Positions 1 to 9,737 of a stretch of 64,000 nt of DNA are shown one piece after another. The position numbers were made by a program, and so were the translations under genes. This stretch comes from Methylococcus sp. EFPC2 (GTDB lineage: Bacteria; Pseudomonadota; Gammaproteobacteria; Methylococcales; Methylococcaceae), in NCBI RefSeq assembly GCF_016925495.1, contig NZ_CP070491.1:1984001-2048000 (forward strand), read 5' to 3'. The notes beneath the pieces were generated by a model. It did no database searches. It saw only the letters and a list, made by a program, of their open reading frames with translations, and was not told the DNA's origin. Within the stretch, counting starts at the first letter, position 1; every line of letters starts with the position of its first letter.

Positions 1-629
1 AAGGCGGTGATGACCCAGGTCCACACGAACATGGGCAGTTTCATCAGCGTCATGCCCGGTGCGCGCATGTTGAACACGGTCACGATGATGTTGATCGCCC
101 CCATGATCGAGGACATGCCCAGCAAATGCACTGAGAAGATCGCGAACGGCAGGTGATTGCCGCCCTGCAACACCAACGGCGGGTACAGGGTCCAGCCGGC
201 CGCCGGAGCGCCGCCTTCCATGAACAGGGTGCTGGCCAGCAACGCGAAGGCGAAGGGCAGGATCCAGAAGCTCCAGTTGTTCATGCGCGGTAATGCCATG
301 TCCGGAGCGCCGATCATCATCGGGATCATCCAGTTGGCCAAGCCCACGAATGCCGGCATGACCGCGCCGAACACCATGATCAGCGCATGCAGCGTAGTCA
401 TCTGATTGAAGAACAGGGGATCGACCCATTGCATGCCGGGTTCGAACAGTTCCAGCCGGATGATCAGCGCCATCGCGCCGCCGACGAAGAACATGATCAG
501 CGCGGTCACCAGGTAGAGCGTGCCGATGTCTTTGTGGTTGGTGGTCGTCACCCACCGCATGAACCCCTTGGCGGGACCATGGTCGTGATGCTCGTGGTGA
601 GCGTCATGAGTTGCAGCGGTCATAGCCAT
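1..629 (-). CDS. ctaD: Cytochrome c oxidase subunit I, 5' part (runs off the window)
   Basis: Catalytic heme-copper subunit of an aa3-type cytochrome c oxidase in the inner membrane. About 209 N-terminal residues are visible. They include the NHKDIGTLY motif that opens subunit I proteins, several hydrophobic helices, and the TLHALIM segment that carries the low-spin heme a histidine. The C-terminal part, with the CuB and heme a3 ligands, lies beyond base 1. Two in-frame ATGs (629 and 623) lie close together; the GAGG just upstream is better spaced for 623, so the first two residues are uncertain. The gene follows coxB with a 27-base gap and is surely in the same operon. Confidence 0.95.
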   Translation of the reverse strand, partial: MAMTAATHDAHHEHHDHGPAKGFMRWVTTTNHKDIGTLYLVTALIMFFVGGAMALIIRLELFEPGMQWVDPLFFNQMTTLHALIMVFGAVMPAFVGLANWMIPMMIGAPDMALPRMNNWSFWILPFAFALLASTLFMEGGAPAAGWTLYPPLVLQGGNHLPFAIFSVHLLGMSSIMGAINIIVTVFNMRAPGMTLMKLPMFVWTWVITA

Positions 630-656
630 TTACCTCATTCTTGAATAAGTGAAAGA

Positions 657-1775
657 TTATTTCTGGGCCTGAATTTCAGACGGCTGCACAAGATCGCCCT
701 TTTTGTTGCCGAAGGCGTTGCGCTGATAGGTGATCACGGCGGCCAGATCGGCGGCACTCAGCTGATCTTCGAAGGCAGGCATGGACTTCTTGCCTTTCAC
801 GACCACGCTGACATGCTCCGCGATGGGCCCGAGCGCCACCGGACTGCCCTTGATCGCGGGGAAGGTTCCGGGGATGCCTTCACCGTTGGGCAGGTGGCAA
901 GCGGCACAGTTGGTGGAGTAGACCTGCTCGCCCTTGGCCACGAGTTCGTCGAGCGTGAAGGTCTTGCCGGATTCGGCCTGCTCGGACTCCTGCTTCGACT
1001 TATGCTCGGCCACCCACTGCTTGTATTCCTCGTCCGTCTTGGCGATGACCACGATGGGCATGAAGCCGTGGTCGCGACCGCACAATTCGGCGCACTGTCC
1101 GCGGTAGGTGCCGGGTTTCTCCACCTTGATCCAGCCATCGGTGATGAAGCCGGGAATGGCGTCCTTCTTCCAGCCGAACTCGGGCACCCACCAGGCGTGC
1201 AACACGTCTGCGGCGGTCAGCAGAATGCGGATTTTCTTGCCGACGGGAATCACCAGAGGATCGTCGACATTGAGGAGGTAGTTATCGACGGTGGTCGGAT
1301 CGATCCTGGATCCCAGTTGGCGCGCTTCGTTGCTCTTGGTGTCCAGGGTGCTGAAGAAGTCGATGCCTTCATCCAGGTAGGTATAGCGCCACTTCCATTG
1401 ATAACCGGTGACCTTGATCGTCATATCGGCGGCACCGGTGTCGTACGCCTTGATCATGACCTGAGTCGCCGGCACGGCCATGGCAAACAGGATCAGGAAA
1501 GGAATGAGGGTCCAGACGATTTCCAGCCGGGTGTTCTCGTGAAACTTGGCGGGCACGGCTCCCTTGGATTTGCGATGGTGAACGATGGAATAAACCATCA
1601 GGCCGTAGACGATTACGCCGATCGCCACGCAGATCCACAGGATCAACATGTGCAGGTCATGAATGTCGCGACTGGTTTCGGTCACGCCAACCGGCATGTT
1701 GACCGCATAATCGGCCTGCGCTTCACCCCATATCATCAGCGCCAAGCCAGCGAGCAGTTGCTTTGTTTTTTTCAC
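657..1775 (-). CDS. coxB: Cytochrome c oxidase subunit II with fused cytochrome c domain
   Basis: Electron-entry subunit of the terminal oxidase, 372 residues. It has a signal peptide (about 1-21), two membrane helices (about 41-63 and 87-109) and a periplasmic cupredoxin domain whose CuA ligands are visible: His193, then Cys228, Glu230, Cys232, His236 and Met239 in CAELCGRDHGFM. A C-terminal extension carries a heme c site, CAACH at 290-294, with a likely axial Met in KKSMPAF. The normal mitochondrial-type subunit II ends before this domain, so this is the caa3-like arrangement, in which cytochrome c is tethered to the oxidase. It is transcribed just ahead of ctaD. Confidence 0.96.
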   Translation of the reverse strand: MKKTKQLLAGLALMIWGEAQADYAVNMPVGVTETSRDIHDLHMLILWICVAIGVIVYGLMVYSIVHHRKSKGAVPAKFHENTRLEIVWTLIPFLILFAMAVPATQVMIKAYDTGAADMTIKVTGYQWKWRYTYLDEGIDFFSTLDTKSNEARQLGSRIDPTTVDNYLLNVDDPLVIPVGKKIRILLTAADVLHAWWVPEFGWKKDAIPGFITDGWIKVEKPGTYRGQCAELCGRDHGFMPIVVIAKTDEEYKQWVAEHKSKQESEQAESGKTFTLDELVAKGEQVYSTNCAACHLPNGEGIPGTFPAIKGSPVALGPIAEHVSVVVKGKKSMPAFEDQLSAADLAAVITYQRNAFGNKKGDLVQPSEIQAQK

Positions 1776-1820
1776 GGAGCCCTCTCTTCAATCTCTAAAA
1801 TATGCATAACCAAATCTTCG

Positions 1821-2300
1821 TCATCGGGTATCCAGCCAATTCCTCAACTCCCGCGCCAAGGTTTTGCGCTCATCCTCGACCAGAAATCCGCCGATTTCCA
1901 CGCACTTACCGTGGAGCCTGAGCTGCAGGCTGCTAGGGTGGCCGCGCCGGGCGGACCGAATCAAATCCAAGGCCACCCACGCGCGCTGGAAGCGCCAAGA
2001 TTGTTCAGGCTTGTTTCTGCCTTTTTCGACCCGGACCAGACTGTCGGTGATGGTGATCACCTCGCAAACCGAGCTGCTCTTCACACTCGATCGCAGACAA
2101 TAAACGAACAGCAACCATTCGGCCCCGGAAAAAGGCAGCACCAGCCACGCGCCGATTTGAGCAAACACGATTGCTATGGAGCCCATCACGAGGGCCATCA
2201 TCGAAATCAATATCCACGTCTGATTTCGGCTTAGGGAAGCATTCGGACGAAGCACTATCCTGCGCTCCCCGGTCTGCTCATCGAGCGCCGTGACAACCAC
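1821..2300 (-). CDS. DUF2244 family membrane protein
   Basis: 159 residues matching the DUF2244 family, small inner-membrane proteins often encoded beside cytochrome oxidase genes. It has two hydrophobic segments (about 28-47 and 50-66) followed by a soluble tail containing the typical WVALDL and GGFLVEDER segments. It lies directly upstream of coxB on the same strand (45-base gap) and may be cotranscribed. Its function is not established; the position suggests a link to oxidase biogenesis, which is inference only. Confidence 0.8.
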   Translation of the reverse strand: MVVTALDEQTGERRIVLRPNASLSRNQTWILISMMALVMGSIAIVFAQIGAWLVLPFSGAEWLLFVYCLRSSVKSSSVCEVITITDSLVRVEKGRNKPEQSWRFQRAWVALDLIRSARRGHPSSLQLRLHGKCVEIGGFLVEDERKTLARELRNWLDTR

Positions 2301-2456
2301 GCCCTAACCTCGTCGATCAAAAAATCGCCGGCTCACAAAACTCCCCATCCGTTTTCAGAAAACGAATCGACGCACAAAAATACACCTACAAAAATCAGGT
2401 GAATTCTCGCTCAAGTTATGGCCTGTCCAGGCCCCGAGTTTGCCGCGGACTGTAAC

Positions 2457-3167
2457 TTATCCCCTCAGTCTTCGCAAGATTTCATCGTCCGAAAGCCAAT
2501 AAAATCGGGAACTTTGCCCACCTTCCCCCGACGCCGGCACATCGCCGTTCCGGTGCGCCAGCACGCCCAAACAAGGGGTCGATAGTTCGGATTTCAGGGT
2601 CTCGATGTTTGCTTCCAGATTAGCCATGCATCCCGTCATGTCATTCGCGATCCAGCCAGCGCACTCCAATCCGGACAACAGGATCGCTTCGTGCGTCAGC
2701 AGCGCGTGATTGAGACACCCCAAGCGCATGGCGACCACCAATATGACCGGCAAGCCCAAACTACGCGCCAGATGGCTGACGCGGATGCCTTCCCCCAAGG
2801 GCACTTCCCAACCCCCGATCCCCTCGACCAGTATGCCGTCCGATCTGCGCTCGAGGTCTCGGCAACGGCCCGCCACGTCGGCCAGGTCGATCGGACGCAT
2901 CGCCATTCGAGCGGCGAGGTGGGGAGAAATCGGCGACTCGTAGGCATACGGATTCACCTCATCGTAGGTGAGCAGGATCGGCGAAGCTTTCAGCAGTCTG
3001 AGTGCGTCATCGTTACGCAAACCCTCGTCGGTCGGCACGCAGCCACAGGCCACCGGCTTCATTCCTGTGACATTCAGACCTTGCCGACTCGCCCACCGCA
3101 TGAGCGCGACCGTGACTTCGGTCTTGCCCACCCCCGTATCCGTCCCGGTTATGAATAAGCCGCCCAT
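2457..3167 (-). CDS. bioD: Dethiobiotin synthetase
   Basis: ATP-dependent carboxylation and ring closure of diaminononanoate to dethiobiotin, the penultimate step of biotin synthesis, in the cytoplasm. The 236-residue protein opens with a P-loop variant GTDTGVGKT (8-16) and has the VEGIGGWEVPL segment typical of the family. It is the last gene of the bioB-F-H-C-D cluster and begins 3 bases after bioC ends. Its length is normal for the family. Confidence 0.95.
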   Translation of the reverse strand: MGGLFITGTDTGVGKTEVTVALMRWASRQGLNVTGMKPVACGCVPTDEGLRNDDALRLLKASPILLTYDEVNPYAYESPISPHLAARMAMRPIDLADVAGRCRDLERRSDGILVEGIGGWEVPLGEGIRVSHLARSLGLPVILVVAMRLGCLNHALLTHEAILLSGLECAGWIANDMTGCMANLEANIETLKSELSTPCLGVLAHRNGDVPASGEGGQSSRFYWLSDDEILRRLRG

Positions 3168-3170
3168 CCG

Positions 3171-4001
3171 TCACTCCTTCGGCGCGGTCCGCATTGTATC
3201 AGCCATGACGATCTCGAAGGTCGCCCAAATTCGTTGACAACCTGTTAACGTCTCGTAGGCTTCTACCATGCCCTGGAAGCGCTGCTTGCCGGTCAGTCGC
3301 CGCGGGCGGTTCGCGGTCAGGTTGTGCGCGCCGAGTTCTTTCAACTCGCGCATGAGATGCCCGACCCCCGCGTATTCGACGCGGCGGCCTTCCGAGGAAA
3401 CGACGGCGCCCGAAAATCCCGCATCCAGCAAGCAGCGCTCGACCTCGGCACGCGAGCGGAATTCGTTGACATGACTGTAGGCATCCACACTGGCCCACGC
3501 GGCCCTCAATTCCTGCAAGGTCTGCGCCCCGAAAGTCGTGAACCTCAGGCGGCCACCGGGCTTGAGAACTCGGTGGAACTCCTTGAGTACTCCCGTCAGA
3601 TTGGAACACCACTGCAGGGCGAGATTGGAAATGACCAGATCGGCGCTGGCATCGCGCAGCGGCAAATATTCGGCATCCGCGCACAAGGGGGTGCACCCTT
3701 CCTTCAGTTGCGGATGTTCCAGCGCCTTGCGCAGCATGCCCTCGGCAATATCCAGCGCGATCAGCCGTACACCGGGAAATAATTCATGCAAGTGCGCGGT
3801 GCAATATCCGGTGCCCGCCCCGATATCGACCACGACGGACAGATCGCGGCTACCCGACAAACCGCAGATGAGTCCGTCCCCTACTCGCCGCTGCAGCTCC
3901 GCCGCGTTGTCGTAACCCCGCGCGGCGCGCGAAAACGAGCGGCCAACTTGTCGCTTGTCGAGCTCGCCCAAGGTCTGCCGCAAACCCGGACTATCGATCA
4001 T
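3171..4001 (-). CDS. bioC: Malonyl-ACP O-methyltransferase
   Basis: SAM-dependent methylation of the malonyl-ACP carboxyl group, which lets the fatty-acid machinery build the pimeloyl chain of biotin. The 276-residue protein has the class I methyltransferase motif VVDIGAGTGYCTAHL near residues 57-71, followed by LIALDIAEGML and LVISNLALQWC. The start overlaps the end of bioH by 11 bases, suggesting translational coupling. BioC acts first and BioH removes the methyl group, so the two neighbours form one functional pair. Confidence 0.94.
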   Translation of the reverse strand: MIDSPGLRQTLGELDKRQVGRSFSRAARGYDNAAELQRRVGDGLICGLSGSRDLSVVVDIGAGTGYCTAHLHELFPGVRLIALDIAEGMLRKALEHPQLKEGCTPLCADAEYLPLRDASADLVISNLALQWCSNLTGVLKEFHRVLKPGGRLRFTTFGAQTLQELRAAWASVDAYSHVNEFRSRAEVERCLLDAGFSGAVVSSEGRRVEYAGVGHLMRELKELGAHNLTANRPRRLTGKQRFQGMVEAYETLTGCQRIWATFEIVMADTMRTAPKE

Positions 4002-4779
4002 GCCGCCGCCAGAATTCCGCGAGCCGATTTACGCATTCTTCCTCATGGGTCAGGAAGGGCACGTGCGCCGCGCCTTCCAGGATATGCAGGTCGGCTGATT
4101 GGGCGAGCGCCAGCATGTCGCTTCCCGCCGCCGGAGGAACCAAGCGGTCCCGCGCGCCCATCAACAAGAGCAAGGGCCGTCTCAGGCGGGCCAGGTGCGG
4201 ACGGAGGTCGGCGGAACGGAGTATGTCCAAGCCGGCACGCAGGGCGTCTTCGGCGGGCTCATCGCACTCCTCGACGCGCTCGCGCAGCATCTTGAGCGCA
4301 GCGCGGGCGTTTTCCAGCCCCATGGTCTGCAGACTGAGGAATTTCATGAGGGTCGCGTGATGGTCCTCCATCATCTCGGTGGCGAAGCGTTCGAGCAGTT
4401 CGGCATCCATGGCATGCGGCCAGTCGGGAGAGCTTGCGAAGCGCGCATTGCCCGCGACCATGGCGAGGCTACTGACTCGCTCAGGGTATCGATCCGCCAA
4501 ATAGAGGGCAATCTCTGCGCCCAAAGACCAGCCCACCCAATGCGCCCGCTCAGGGGCCACGTCCGACAAGGCCCGCGCGAGCCCGGGAAGACCGAAGTCT
4601 GAGATCGTAGCGCTGCGCCCGTGGCCGGGCAGATCGATCAAAGTGACCCGAAAATCGCGCGCCAAGACGAGAGCGAAATCGCGCCATACGCCCGAGTGCA
4701 TGCCCCAACCATGCACGAACACCACATCGGGACCGGCACCGTGGGTCTCGGTATACAGCGTGTCCACGGCATGCCTCAT
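3991..4779 (-). CDS. bioH: Pimeloyl-ACP methyl ester carboxylesterase
   Basis: Alpha/beta-hydrolase that cleaves the methyl ester of pimeloyl-ACP and so ends chain elongation for biotin. The 262-residue protein shows the oxyanion segment [10 protein letters not shown], the nucleophile elbow GWSLG (Ser85), an Asp in GARDRLVP (Asp211) and a His in GAAHVPF (His239), a complete triad. I chose the ATG at 4779 because it forms an ATGA overlap with the bioF stop and gives the usual N-terminus; the frame is open further upstream, but only inside bioF. Confidence 0.94.
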   Translation of the reverse strand: MRHAVDTLYTETHGAGPDVVFVHGWGMHSGVWRDFALVLARDFRVTLIDLPGHGRSATISDFGLPGLARALSDVAPERAHWVGWSLGAEIALYLADRYPERVSSLAMVAGNARFASSPDWPHAMDAELLERFATEMMEDHHATLMKFLSLQTMGLENARAALKMLRERVEECDEPAEDALRAGLDILRSADLRPHLARLRRPLLLLMGARDRLVPPAAGSDMLALAQSADLHILEGAAHVPFLTHEEECVNRLAEFWRRHDR

Positions 4780-5936
4780 GACGCATTCAGCTTGAGGGTG
4801 TCGAGCACTTCGAGCAACCGATCGAGCTGCCCTTCGGTGTGGGCGGCCGAAAACGTGACGCGCAACCGCGCCGTGCCGGCCGGAACGGTCGGGGGGCGGA
4901 TAGCGCTCACCAACAGGCCCGCTTCCATCAGGGCGCCGCTTGCCGCCGTCGCCGCCTCGTTGCTGCCGATCACGATGGGCTGGATGGGCGTGTCGGAATC
5001 CATCAGGCGCAGCCCTAACTGGGACGCTCCCGTGCGGAAGCGAGCTATCAAGCCGCGCAACTGGTCGCGCCGCCAAGGCTCTTGCCGGATGATACGCAAG
5101 CTGGCGCGGGTCGCTTCGGCCACCGCAGGCGGAAGGGCCGTAGTGTAGATATAAGTACGGGCGCGCTGGATGAGAAACTCGATCAGATCCCGACTGCCGG
5201 CCACGAAGGCGCCGAACGTCCCGAAGGCTTTGCCCAGTGTGCCGACCAGTATGGGCACATCCTCCTGGCCGAGTGCGTAATGCTCCAGCACACCCCGGCC
5301 GCCCGCGCCTATCACCCCGAGTCCGTGCGCATCGTCGACCATCAGCCAGGCGTTAGCGTTGCGGCTCGCGCGAACGAGTTCGGGGAGAGGCGCGAGGTCG
5401 CCGTCCATGCTGAAAACGCCGTCGGTGACCACCAGGCGTCCCTCGGCGGAACACTCCGCGAGCGAGCCGCCCAGACTTTCCACGTCGCCATGTCGATAAC
5501 GCTTGAGCCGGGCGCCCGCCAAAGCCGCGCCATCCAGCAAGGAGGCGTGATTGAGCCGGTCTTCGAAGATCCAGTCGCCACGTCCGGCCAAGGCGGATAT
5601 AACGCCCAGGTTGGCCATATAGCCGGTGGAAAACAGCACGGCGCGCTCGCGGCCGGTGAATTCGGCCAGCTCTTCTTCCAATGCGTGATGAGCGCTGCTG
5701 TGGCCGGAAACCAGATGAGAGGCGCCGCTTCCCACCCCGGGCGCCGCGCCCCGAAAAGCGGCCACGACGGAAGGATGGTCGGCCAATCCGAGATAGTCGT
5801 TGCTGCAAAAATTCAGCAGCCGCCGCCCTTCATGCGCAACTTCGACACCGCTCAACCGGTCCAGCACGCGGCGCCGTCGATATAACCCCTGGTCTTCGAT
5901 CTCGCGCAATCGCGCCGACAGCTCCTGCGGCTTCAT
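4776..5936 (-). CDS. bioF: 8-amino-7-oxononanoate synthase
   Basis: PLP-dependent condensation of pimeloyl-ACP with L-alanine, the first step of biotin ring assembly. The 386-residue protein has the fold-type I aminotransferase landmarks: SNDYLG near residue 45, the VDDAHGLG cofactor-binding motif near 200-207, and the Schiff-base lysine in [11 protein letters not shown] (Lys236). The start overlaps bioB by 4 bases and the end overlaps bioH by 4 bases, so the operon is tightly coupled. Confidence 0.96.
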   Translation of the reverse strand: MKPQELSARLREIEDQGLYRRRRVLDRLSGVEVAHEGRRLLNFCSNDYLGLADHPSVVAAFRGAAPGVGSGASHLVSGHSSAHHALEEELAEFTGRERAVLFSTGYMANLGVISALAGRGDWIFEDRLNHASLLDGAALAGARLKRYRHGDVESLGGSLAECSAEGRLVVTDGVFSMDGDLAPLPELVRASRNANAWLMVDDAHGLGVIGAGGRGVLEHYALGQEDVPILVGTLGKAFGTFGAFVAGSRDLIEFLIQRARTYIYTTALPPAVAEATRASLRIIRQEPWRRDQLRGLIARFRTGASQLGLRLMDSDTPIQPIVIGSNEAATAASGALMEAGLLVSAIRPPTVPAGTARLRVTFSAAHTEGQLDRLLEVLDTLKLNAS

Positions 5937-6949
5937 CCGTTGAGCAGTTGCGCCGTCAAGCCCGCCATACGAATGCCCAAGCGGCCAAGCAATTGGCGGT
6001 CGCCCTCCGCGATCGGGTTACCGGTCGTGAGCAGCTTTTCACCGTAGAAAATCGAATTGGCTCCCGCCAGAAAGCACAAGGCCTGCATTTCATCGCTCAT
6101 CTCGGTGCGACCGGCCGACAGCCGTACGCGGGAACGCGGCATGAGTATGCGGGCGACCGCGATGGTGCGCACGAAAACCAGGGGATCGAGTTTTTCGTTG
6201 TCGGCCAGCGGCGTGCCCTCCACCCGCACCAGCATGTTGATGGGCACGCTATCCGGGTGCTGAGGCAGGTTGACCAACTCCTGCAGCAGCTTGGCACGAT
6301 CGTCGTCGCTCTCACCCATCCCGACGATGCCGCCGCAGCAGACATGGATGCCGGCTTCGCGTACGCGCTCGAGGGTGTCCAGCCGGTCTTGATAGGTACG
6401 GGTGGATATGATCTCGGAATAGTATTCCTCCGAGGTATCGAGGTTGTGGTTGTAATAATCCAACCCCGCCTCCTTGAGTCGCCGGGTCTGCTCGTCCGTC
6501 AACATACCCAGGGTCACGCAGGTTTCCATGCCCAGCGCACGAACGCCCGCTATCATGGCGGCGACCTTCTCGATATCCCTGTCCTTGGGACTGCGCCAGG
6601 CCGCGCCCATGCAGAAGCGGGAGGCACCCTGCTGCTTGGCCTGAGCCGCAGCCTGCAAGACTTCATCCACCGGCATCAGTTCTTCGCGCTTGAGCCCGGT
6701 GTCGTAGCGGGCACTTTGCGGACAATAGGCGCAGTCTTCGGAACAGGCTCCGGTCTTGATGCTCAGCAGGCTGCTGACTTGCACCTCGTTGGGGTCGAAA
6801 TAAGCGCGATGCACGGACTGCGCGCGAAACACCAGATCGTTGAACGGCAGTGCGAACAAAGCCTGGATTTCGTCCAATCGCCAATCATGGCGCAGGCCAT
6901 CCTCGGCTCGGTGTTTATCGGCTAGATTAAGACAGGACTCTGCTCGCAT
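5933..6949 (-). CDS. bioB: Biotin synthase
   Basis: Radical-SAM enzyme that inserts sulfur into dethiobiotin in the last step of biotin synthesis. The 338-residue protein carries the CxxxCxxC cluster motif CSEDCAYC at 69-76, preceded by LLSIKTGA. It is the first gene of the operon. The ATG at 6949 has a GGAG about ten bases upstream. A 56-base intergenic region separates it from the divergent comF gene and must hold both promoters. I did not find a convincing BirA operator there. Confidence 0.96.
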   Translation of the reverse strand: MRAESCLNLADKHRAEDGLRHDWRLDEIQALFALPFNDLVFRAQSVHRAYFDPNEVQVSSLLSIKTGACSEDCAYCPQSARYDTGLKREELMPVDEVLQAAAQAKQQGASRFCMGAAWRSPKDRDIEKVAAMIAGVRALGMETCVTLGMLTDEQTRRLKEAGLDYYNHNLDTSEEYYSEIISTRTYQDRLDTLERVREAGIHVCCGGIVGMGESDDDRAKLLQELVNLPQHPDSVPINMLVRVEGTPLADNEKLDPLVFVRTIAVARILMPRSRVRLSAGRTEMSDEMQALCFLAGANSIFYGEKLLTTGNPIAEGDRQLLGRLGIRMAGLTAQLLNG

Positions 6950-7005
6950 GCGGGAATACTCCGGAATCGCGGTGGATAGCCCCCAAGAGTTAACCTGGGA
7001 ACGCC

Positions 7006-7713
7006 ATGGAAGTGAACAACTGGCCGCGTATTATACAGGAATGGCTATACCCGCCCACCTGCCTGCTTTGCGGGGACGACGGCGCCGGCGGGCTCGATTT
7101 GTGCCGGGGCTGTATGGATGCCCTGCCCTTCAATCGTCCCGCCTGCCCGACCTGCGGCCTTCCGCTCCCTGCCCGGAGCCCGCCTGGCGTGTCCTGCGGG
7201 CGCTGCCAAAAACGCCCGCCCGCATTCCACTCGGCGATCGTACCGTTTCGCTATGAAGAACCGATCCGCTACCTGATACACGATCTGAAGTTTCGCGGCC
7301 GGACGACCGGCGCCCGCCTGCTCGGAAACTTGCTTGCCGATGCGCTGCTCGAACTGGACCGGCGCCCTCAGTGCCTGATACCCGTGCCCCTGCACCCGGC
7401 GCGCTACCGGGAGCGCGGTTACAATCAAGCCGCCGAGATCGCCCGGATCGTGGCGCGACGCTTACGCATACCGCTCGGACTCGATACCTGCAGACGAATC
7501 CGCAGCACCCGTCCGCAAGCCGAGCTTTCTGCCGCCGAGCGCCGGCGCAACCTGAGAGGCGCGTTTGAGGTCGTCGACAAGCTCGATGCGGACCACGTCG
7601 CCCTGTTGGACGACGTCGTCACCACGGGCAGTACGGTGAACGAGTTGGCCAAGACGATACGCGCGGCGGGCGCCACCGTGGTGGATGTGTGGGCGATCGC
7701 CCGGGCCTCCTGA
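7006..7713 (+). CDS. comF: ComF family phosphoribosyltransferase-like protein
   Basis: 235-residue protein of the ComFC family, linked to DNA uptake and transformation in competent bacteria. The N-terminal CLLCGDD...CRGC and CPTCGLP...CGRC pairs form zinc-binding sites. The C-terminal phosphoribosyltransferase domain has the PRPP-binding motif [12 protein letters not shown]. It is divergent from bioB, the usual place for this gene in many gammaproteobacteria. The role in competence here is inferred from the family only. Confidence 0.9.
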   Translation: MEVNNWPRIIQEWLYPPTCLLCGDDGAGGLDLCRGCMDALPFNRPACPTCGLPLPARSPPGVSCGRCQKRPPAFHSAIVPFRYEEPIRYLIHDLKFRGRTTGARLLGNLLADALLELDRRPQCLIPVPLHPARYRERGYNQAAEIARIVARRLRIPLGLDTCRRIRSTRPQAELSAAERRRNLRGAFEVVDKLDADHVALLDDVVTTGSTVNELAKTIRAAGATVVDVWAIARAS

Positions 7714-7755
7714 GTAGCCGCTGAAACCCACTGGCCCCGGAACCTGCGCGCCGCA

Positions 7756-7782
7756 TTAGCACTCCAATTCGCAGAGTGCTAA
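7756..7782. promoter_or_regulatory. CIRCE operator (HrcA-binding site) upstream of rpoH
   Basis: A perfect inverted repeat, TTAGCACTC, nine bases, GAGTGCTAA, identical to the consensus CIRCE element bound by the heat-shock repressor HrcA. It lies 35 bases before the rpoH start codon. A TAATAT at 7780-7785 overlaps the right arm and could be the -10 box, with TTAGCA at 7756-7761 in the -35 position (18-base spacer), so HrcA binding would block the promoter. The sequence match is direct; the regulation is inferred. hrcA itself is not in the window. Confidence 0.93.
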
Positions 7783-7817
7783 TATCTGCCGCAGTCTTCA
7801 CTTTACAGGTGGAAATC

Positions 7818-8675
7818 ATGACTCATGCACTGACCTTACCCGCGAATCTTTCCTTAGGTTCCATCGACGATTACATCCGCGAAGTCAACCTGCTGACGCG
7901 CTTCGACGCCGACGAAGAACGGGCTTTGGCGCGGCGCTTTCACGAGGAGAACGACCTGGAAGCCGCTCGCCTGTTGGTGCTATCCAACTTGCGTTACGTG
8001 GTTCATATCGCGCGGGGCTACATGGGCTATGGGCTGCCACTTCCGGACCTGATACAGGAAGGCAATATCGGCCTGATGAAGGCGGTGAAGCGCTACGATC
8101 CCGAAGTGGGGGTGCGCCTGGTGTCGTTCGCGGTGCATTGGATACGCGCCGAAATCCATGAATTCGTCATCCAGAACTGGCGCATCGTCAAAATCGCCAC
8201 CACCAAGGCGCAAAGAAAGCTGTTTTTCAACCTGCGCAAGTTCAAGAACCGCCTGGGCTGGTTCAGCCCGGAAGAAGCCCGCGCGGTGGCCGATGAACTG
8301 GGGGTTGACGTGAGCAGCGTCTATGAAATGGAAAGCCGGTTGAGCGGCCAGGACGTCGCCTTCGACACGCATCCGGATGAAGAAGACGAGCGCGACCTGT
8401 CATCACCCTCCCACTATCTGCAGCAGGCAGACGGCGACCCCGCCATAGCCTTGGCCGAATCCGAGTGGGAACAGATCCGGCATACCCGCCTGGCGGAAGC
8501 CATCGCCCAACTCGACGAGCGCAGCCGCGACATCCTGGCCAACCGCTGGCTCAACGCCGAAAAGCTTACGCTGCACGATCTGGCCGACCGTTACCGGGTT
8601 TCCGCCGAACGCGTCCGCCAACTCGAAAGCAGCGCGATGAAGAAGATCAGAAAAGCCTTGCTGGAAGCGGACTAA
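7818..8675 (+). CDS. rpoH: RNA polymerase sigma-32 factor
   Basis: Heat-shock sigma factor, 285 residues. Region 2 has the core-binding LPDLIQEGNIGLMKAVKRYDP block. The RpoH box QRKLFFNLRKFK distinguishes it from other group 3 sigma factors. Region 4 (LTLHDLADRYRVSAERVRQLE) is present. I chose the ATG at 7818 because AGGTGGA sits at 7807-7813; an earlier in-frame ATG at 7776 falls inside the CIRCE operator. Control by HrcA would nest the sigma-32 regulon under a second heat-shock repressor. Confidence 0.96.
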   Translation: MTHALTLPANLSLGSIDDYIREVNLLTRFDADEERALARRFHEENDLEAARLLVLSNLRYVVHIARGYMGYGLPLPDLIQEGNIGLMKAVKRYDPEVGVRLVSFAVHWIRAEIHEFVIQNWRIVKIATTKAQRKLFFNLRKFKNRLGWFSPEEARAVADELGVDVSSVYEMESRLSGQDVAFDTHPDEEDERDLSSPSHYLQQADGDPAIALAESEWEQIRHTRLAEAIAQLDERSRDILANRWLNAEKLTLHDLADRYRVSAERVRQLESSAMKKIRKALLEAD

Positions 8676-8729
8676 ACACTATGCCTGAAGTACGCGGCGG
8701 CTCGTCCCTGCCGCTTCGGCTCCTGATAA

Positions 8730-8754
8730 AAGCCCGGGATTATTCCCCGGGCTT
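8730..8754. terminator. Hairpin terminator between convergent rpoH and ctaB
   Basis: AAGCCCGGG and CCCGGGCTT form a perfect 9-bp stem around a 7-base loop, between the rpoH stop and the converging ctaB stop, which it touches. There is no long T-run, so it may work as a weak bidirectional terminator. Confidence 0.65.
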
Positions 8755-9650
8755 CACCACGACACGTAGTGGTCGATCAGCAGGGACGAAAATATCCCCA
8801 CCAGATAAATCAGGGAATAACGGAAAGTCTTCATAGCCGCTGCATTGCTGGCCTCCCGCTTCAACCGCCAGGCGTAATACAGGAATGCGGCGCCGAATCC
8901 GATGGCTCCGGCCAGATAGACCAGCCCGCTCATATGGGTCAGATAGGGCAGCAGGCTGACCAGAAACAACAAGACCGTATAAAGCAGAACATGCAACTGG
9001 GTCACCGGTATTCCATGGGTGACCGGCAACATCGGAATGTTGACCTTGGCGTAGTCATCGCATCGGGCAATGGCGAGCGCCCAAAAATGCGGCGGCGTCC
9101 ACACGAAGATCAGCAGGAACAGCAGCAGCGAATAAGGATGCACCGACCCCGTGATCGCGCACCAGCCCAACACCGGAGGTGCCGCACCGGCCGCACCTCC
9201 GATGACGATGTTCTGCGGCGTCGCCCGCTTGAGGTAGACGGTGTAGATGAAGGCATATCCGATCAGGGATAAAAACGTCAGGAACGCGGTCAATGCGTTG
9301 ACGAAAACCAACAAAATGAGCATGGAGAGCGCACCCAAGACCAGTGCGAATCCCACCACCTGAGCCGGCTCGATCTCGCCCTTCGGCAGAGGCCGCCCTT
9401 GGGTGCGCGCCATCTCCGCATCGGCCTTGCGATCGAGGAAATGATTCAACGCCGCCGCGGACGAAGCCGCCAAGCCTATACCCAAGGACGCCCAAACCAC
9501 GACATCCAGGGGCGGCAGGCCCGGCACCGCCAGAAACATGCCGATGATGGCCGTAAACACGATATGGCCGACCACATTCAGCTTGCAAAGTCCCAAATAG
9601 GTCTTCCAGCTCAGTGGGCGAGGAGTGGCTCCGGAGGTCTTGTCGGTCAT
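8754..9650 (-). CDS. ctaB: Protoheme IX farnesyltransferase (heme O synthase)
   Basis: UbiA-family membrane prenyltransferase (CyoE/CtaB) that converts heme b to heme O for heme-copper oxidases, consistent with the oxidase genes at the left edge. About nine hydrophobic helices are seen. The prenyl-diphosphate motif [15 protein letters not shown] matches the NxxxDxxxD signature, and a second acidic site lies in [10 protein letters not shown]. The chosen ATG (9650) starts MTDKTSG and gives about 298 residues, the normal length. An ATG at 9713 would add 21 residues that look non-coding. Confidence 0.93.
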   Translation of the reverse strand: MTDKTSGATPRPLSWKTYLGLCKLNVVGHIVFTAIIGMFLAVPGLPPLDVVVWASLGIGLAASSAAALNHFLDRKADAEMARTQGRPLPKGEIEPAQVVGFALVLGALSMLILLVFVNALTAFLTFLSLIGYAFIYTVYLKRATPQNIVIGGAAGAAPPVLGWCAITGSVHPYSLLLFLLIFVWTPPHFWALAIARCDDYAKVNIPMLPVTHGIPVTQLHVLLYTVLLFLVSLLPYLTHMSGLVYLAGAIGFGAAFLYYAWRLKREASNAAAMKTFRYSLIYLVGIFSSLLIDHYVSW

Positions 9651-9737
9651 CGTTCGGGTACAGGCTCTTTTACGATAGAATCTTGTGAGTAGGCCGATAG
9701 AAGTCGGTCTCATACCTAAGGAGCAGGAAGTATCAAT

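Noticed and set aside
813-2234. Long plus-strand open frame (about 473 codons) opposite coxB
   Set aside because: It mirrors the codons of coxB and DUF2244 on the other strand, has low-complexity Gly/His/Asp content, and no family resemblance. High GC makes such shadow frames common.
6950-7005. BirA-type operator between bioB and comF
   Set aside because: I searched for the TTGTAAACC-N15-GGTTTACAA-like pattern and saw only loose similarity (AGGTTAAC), not enough to call.
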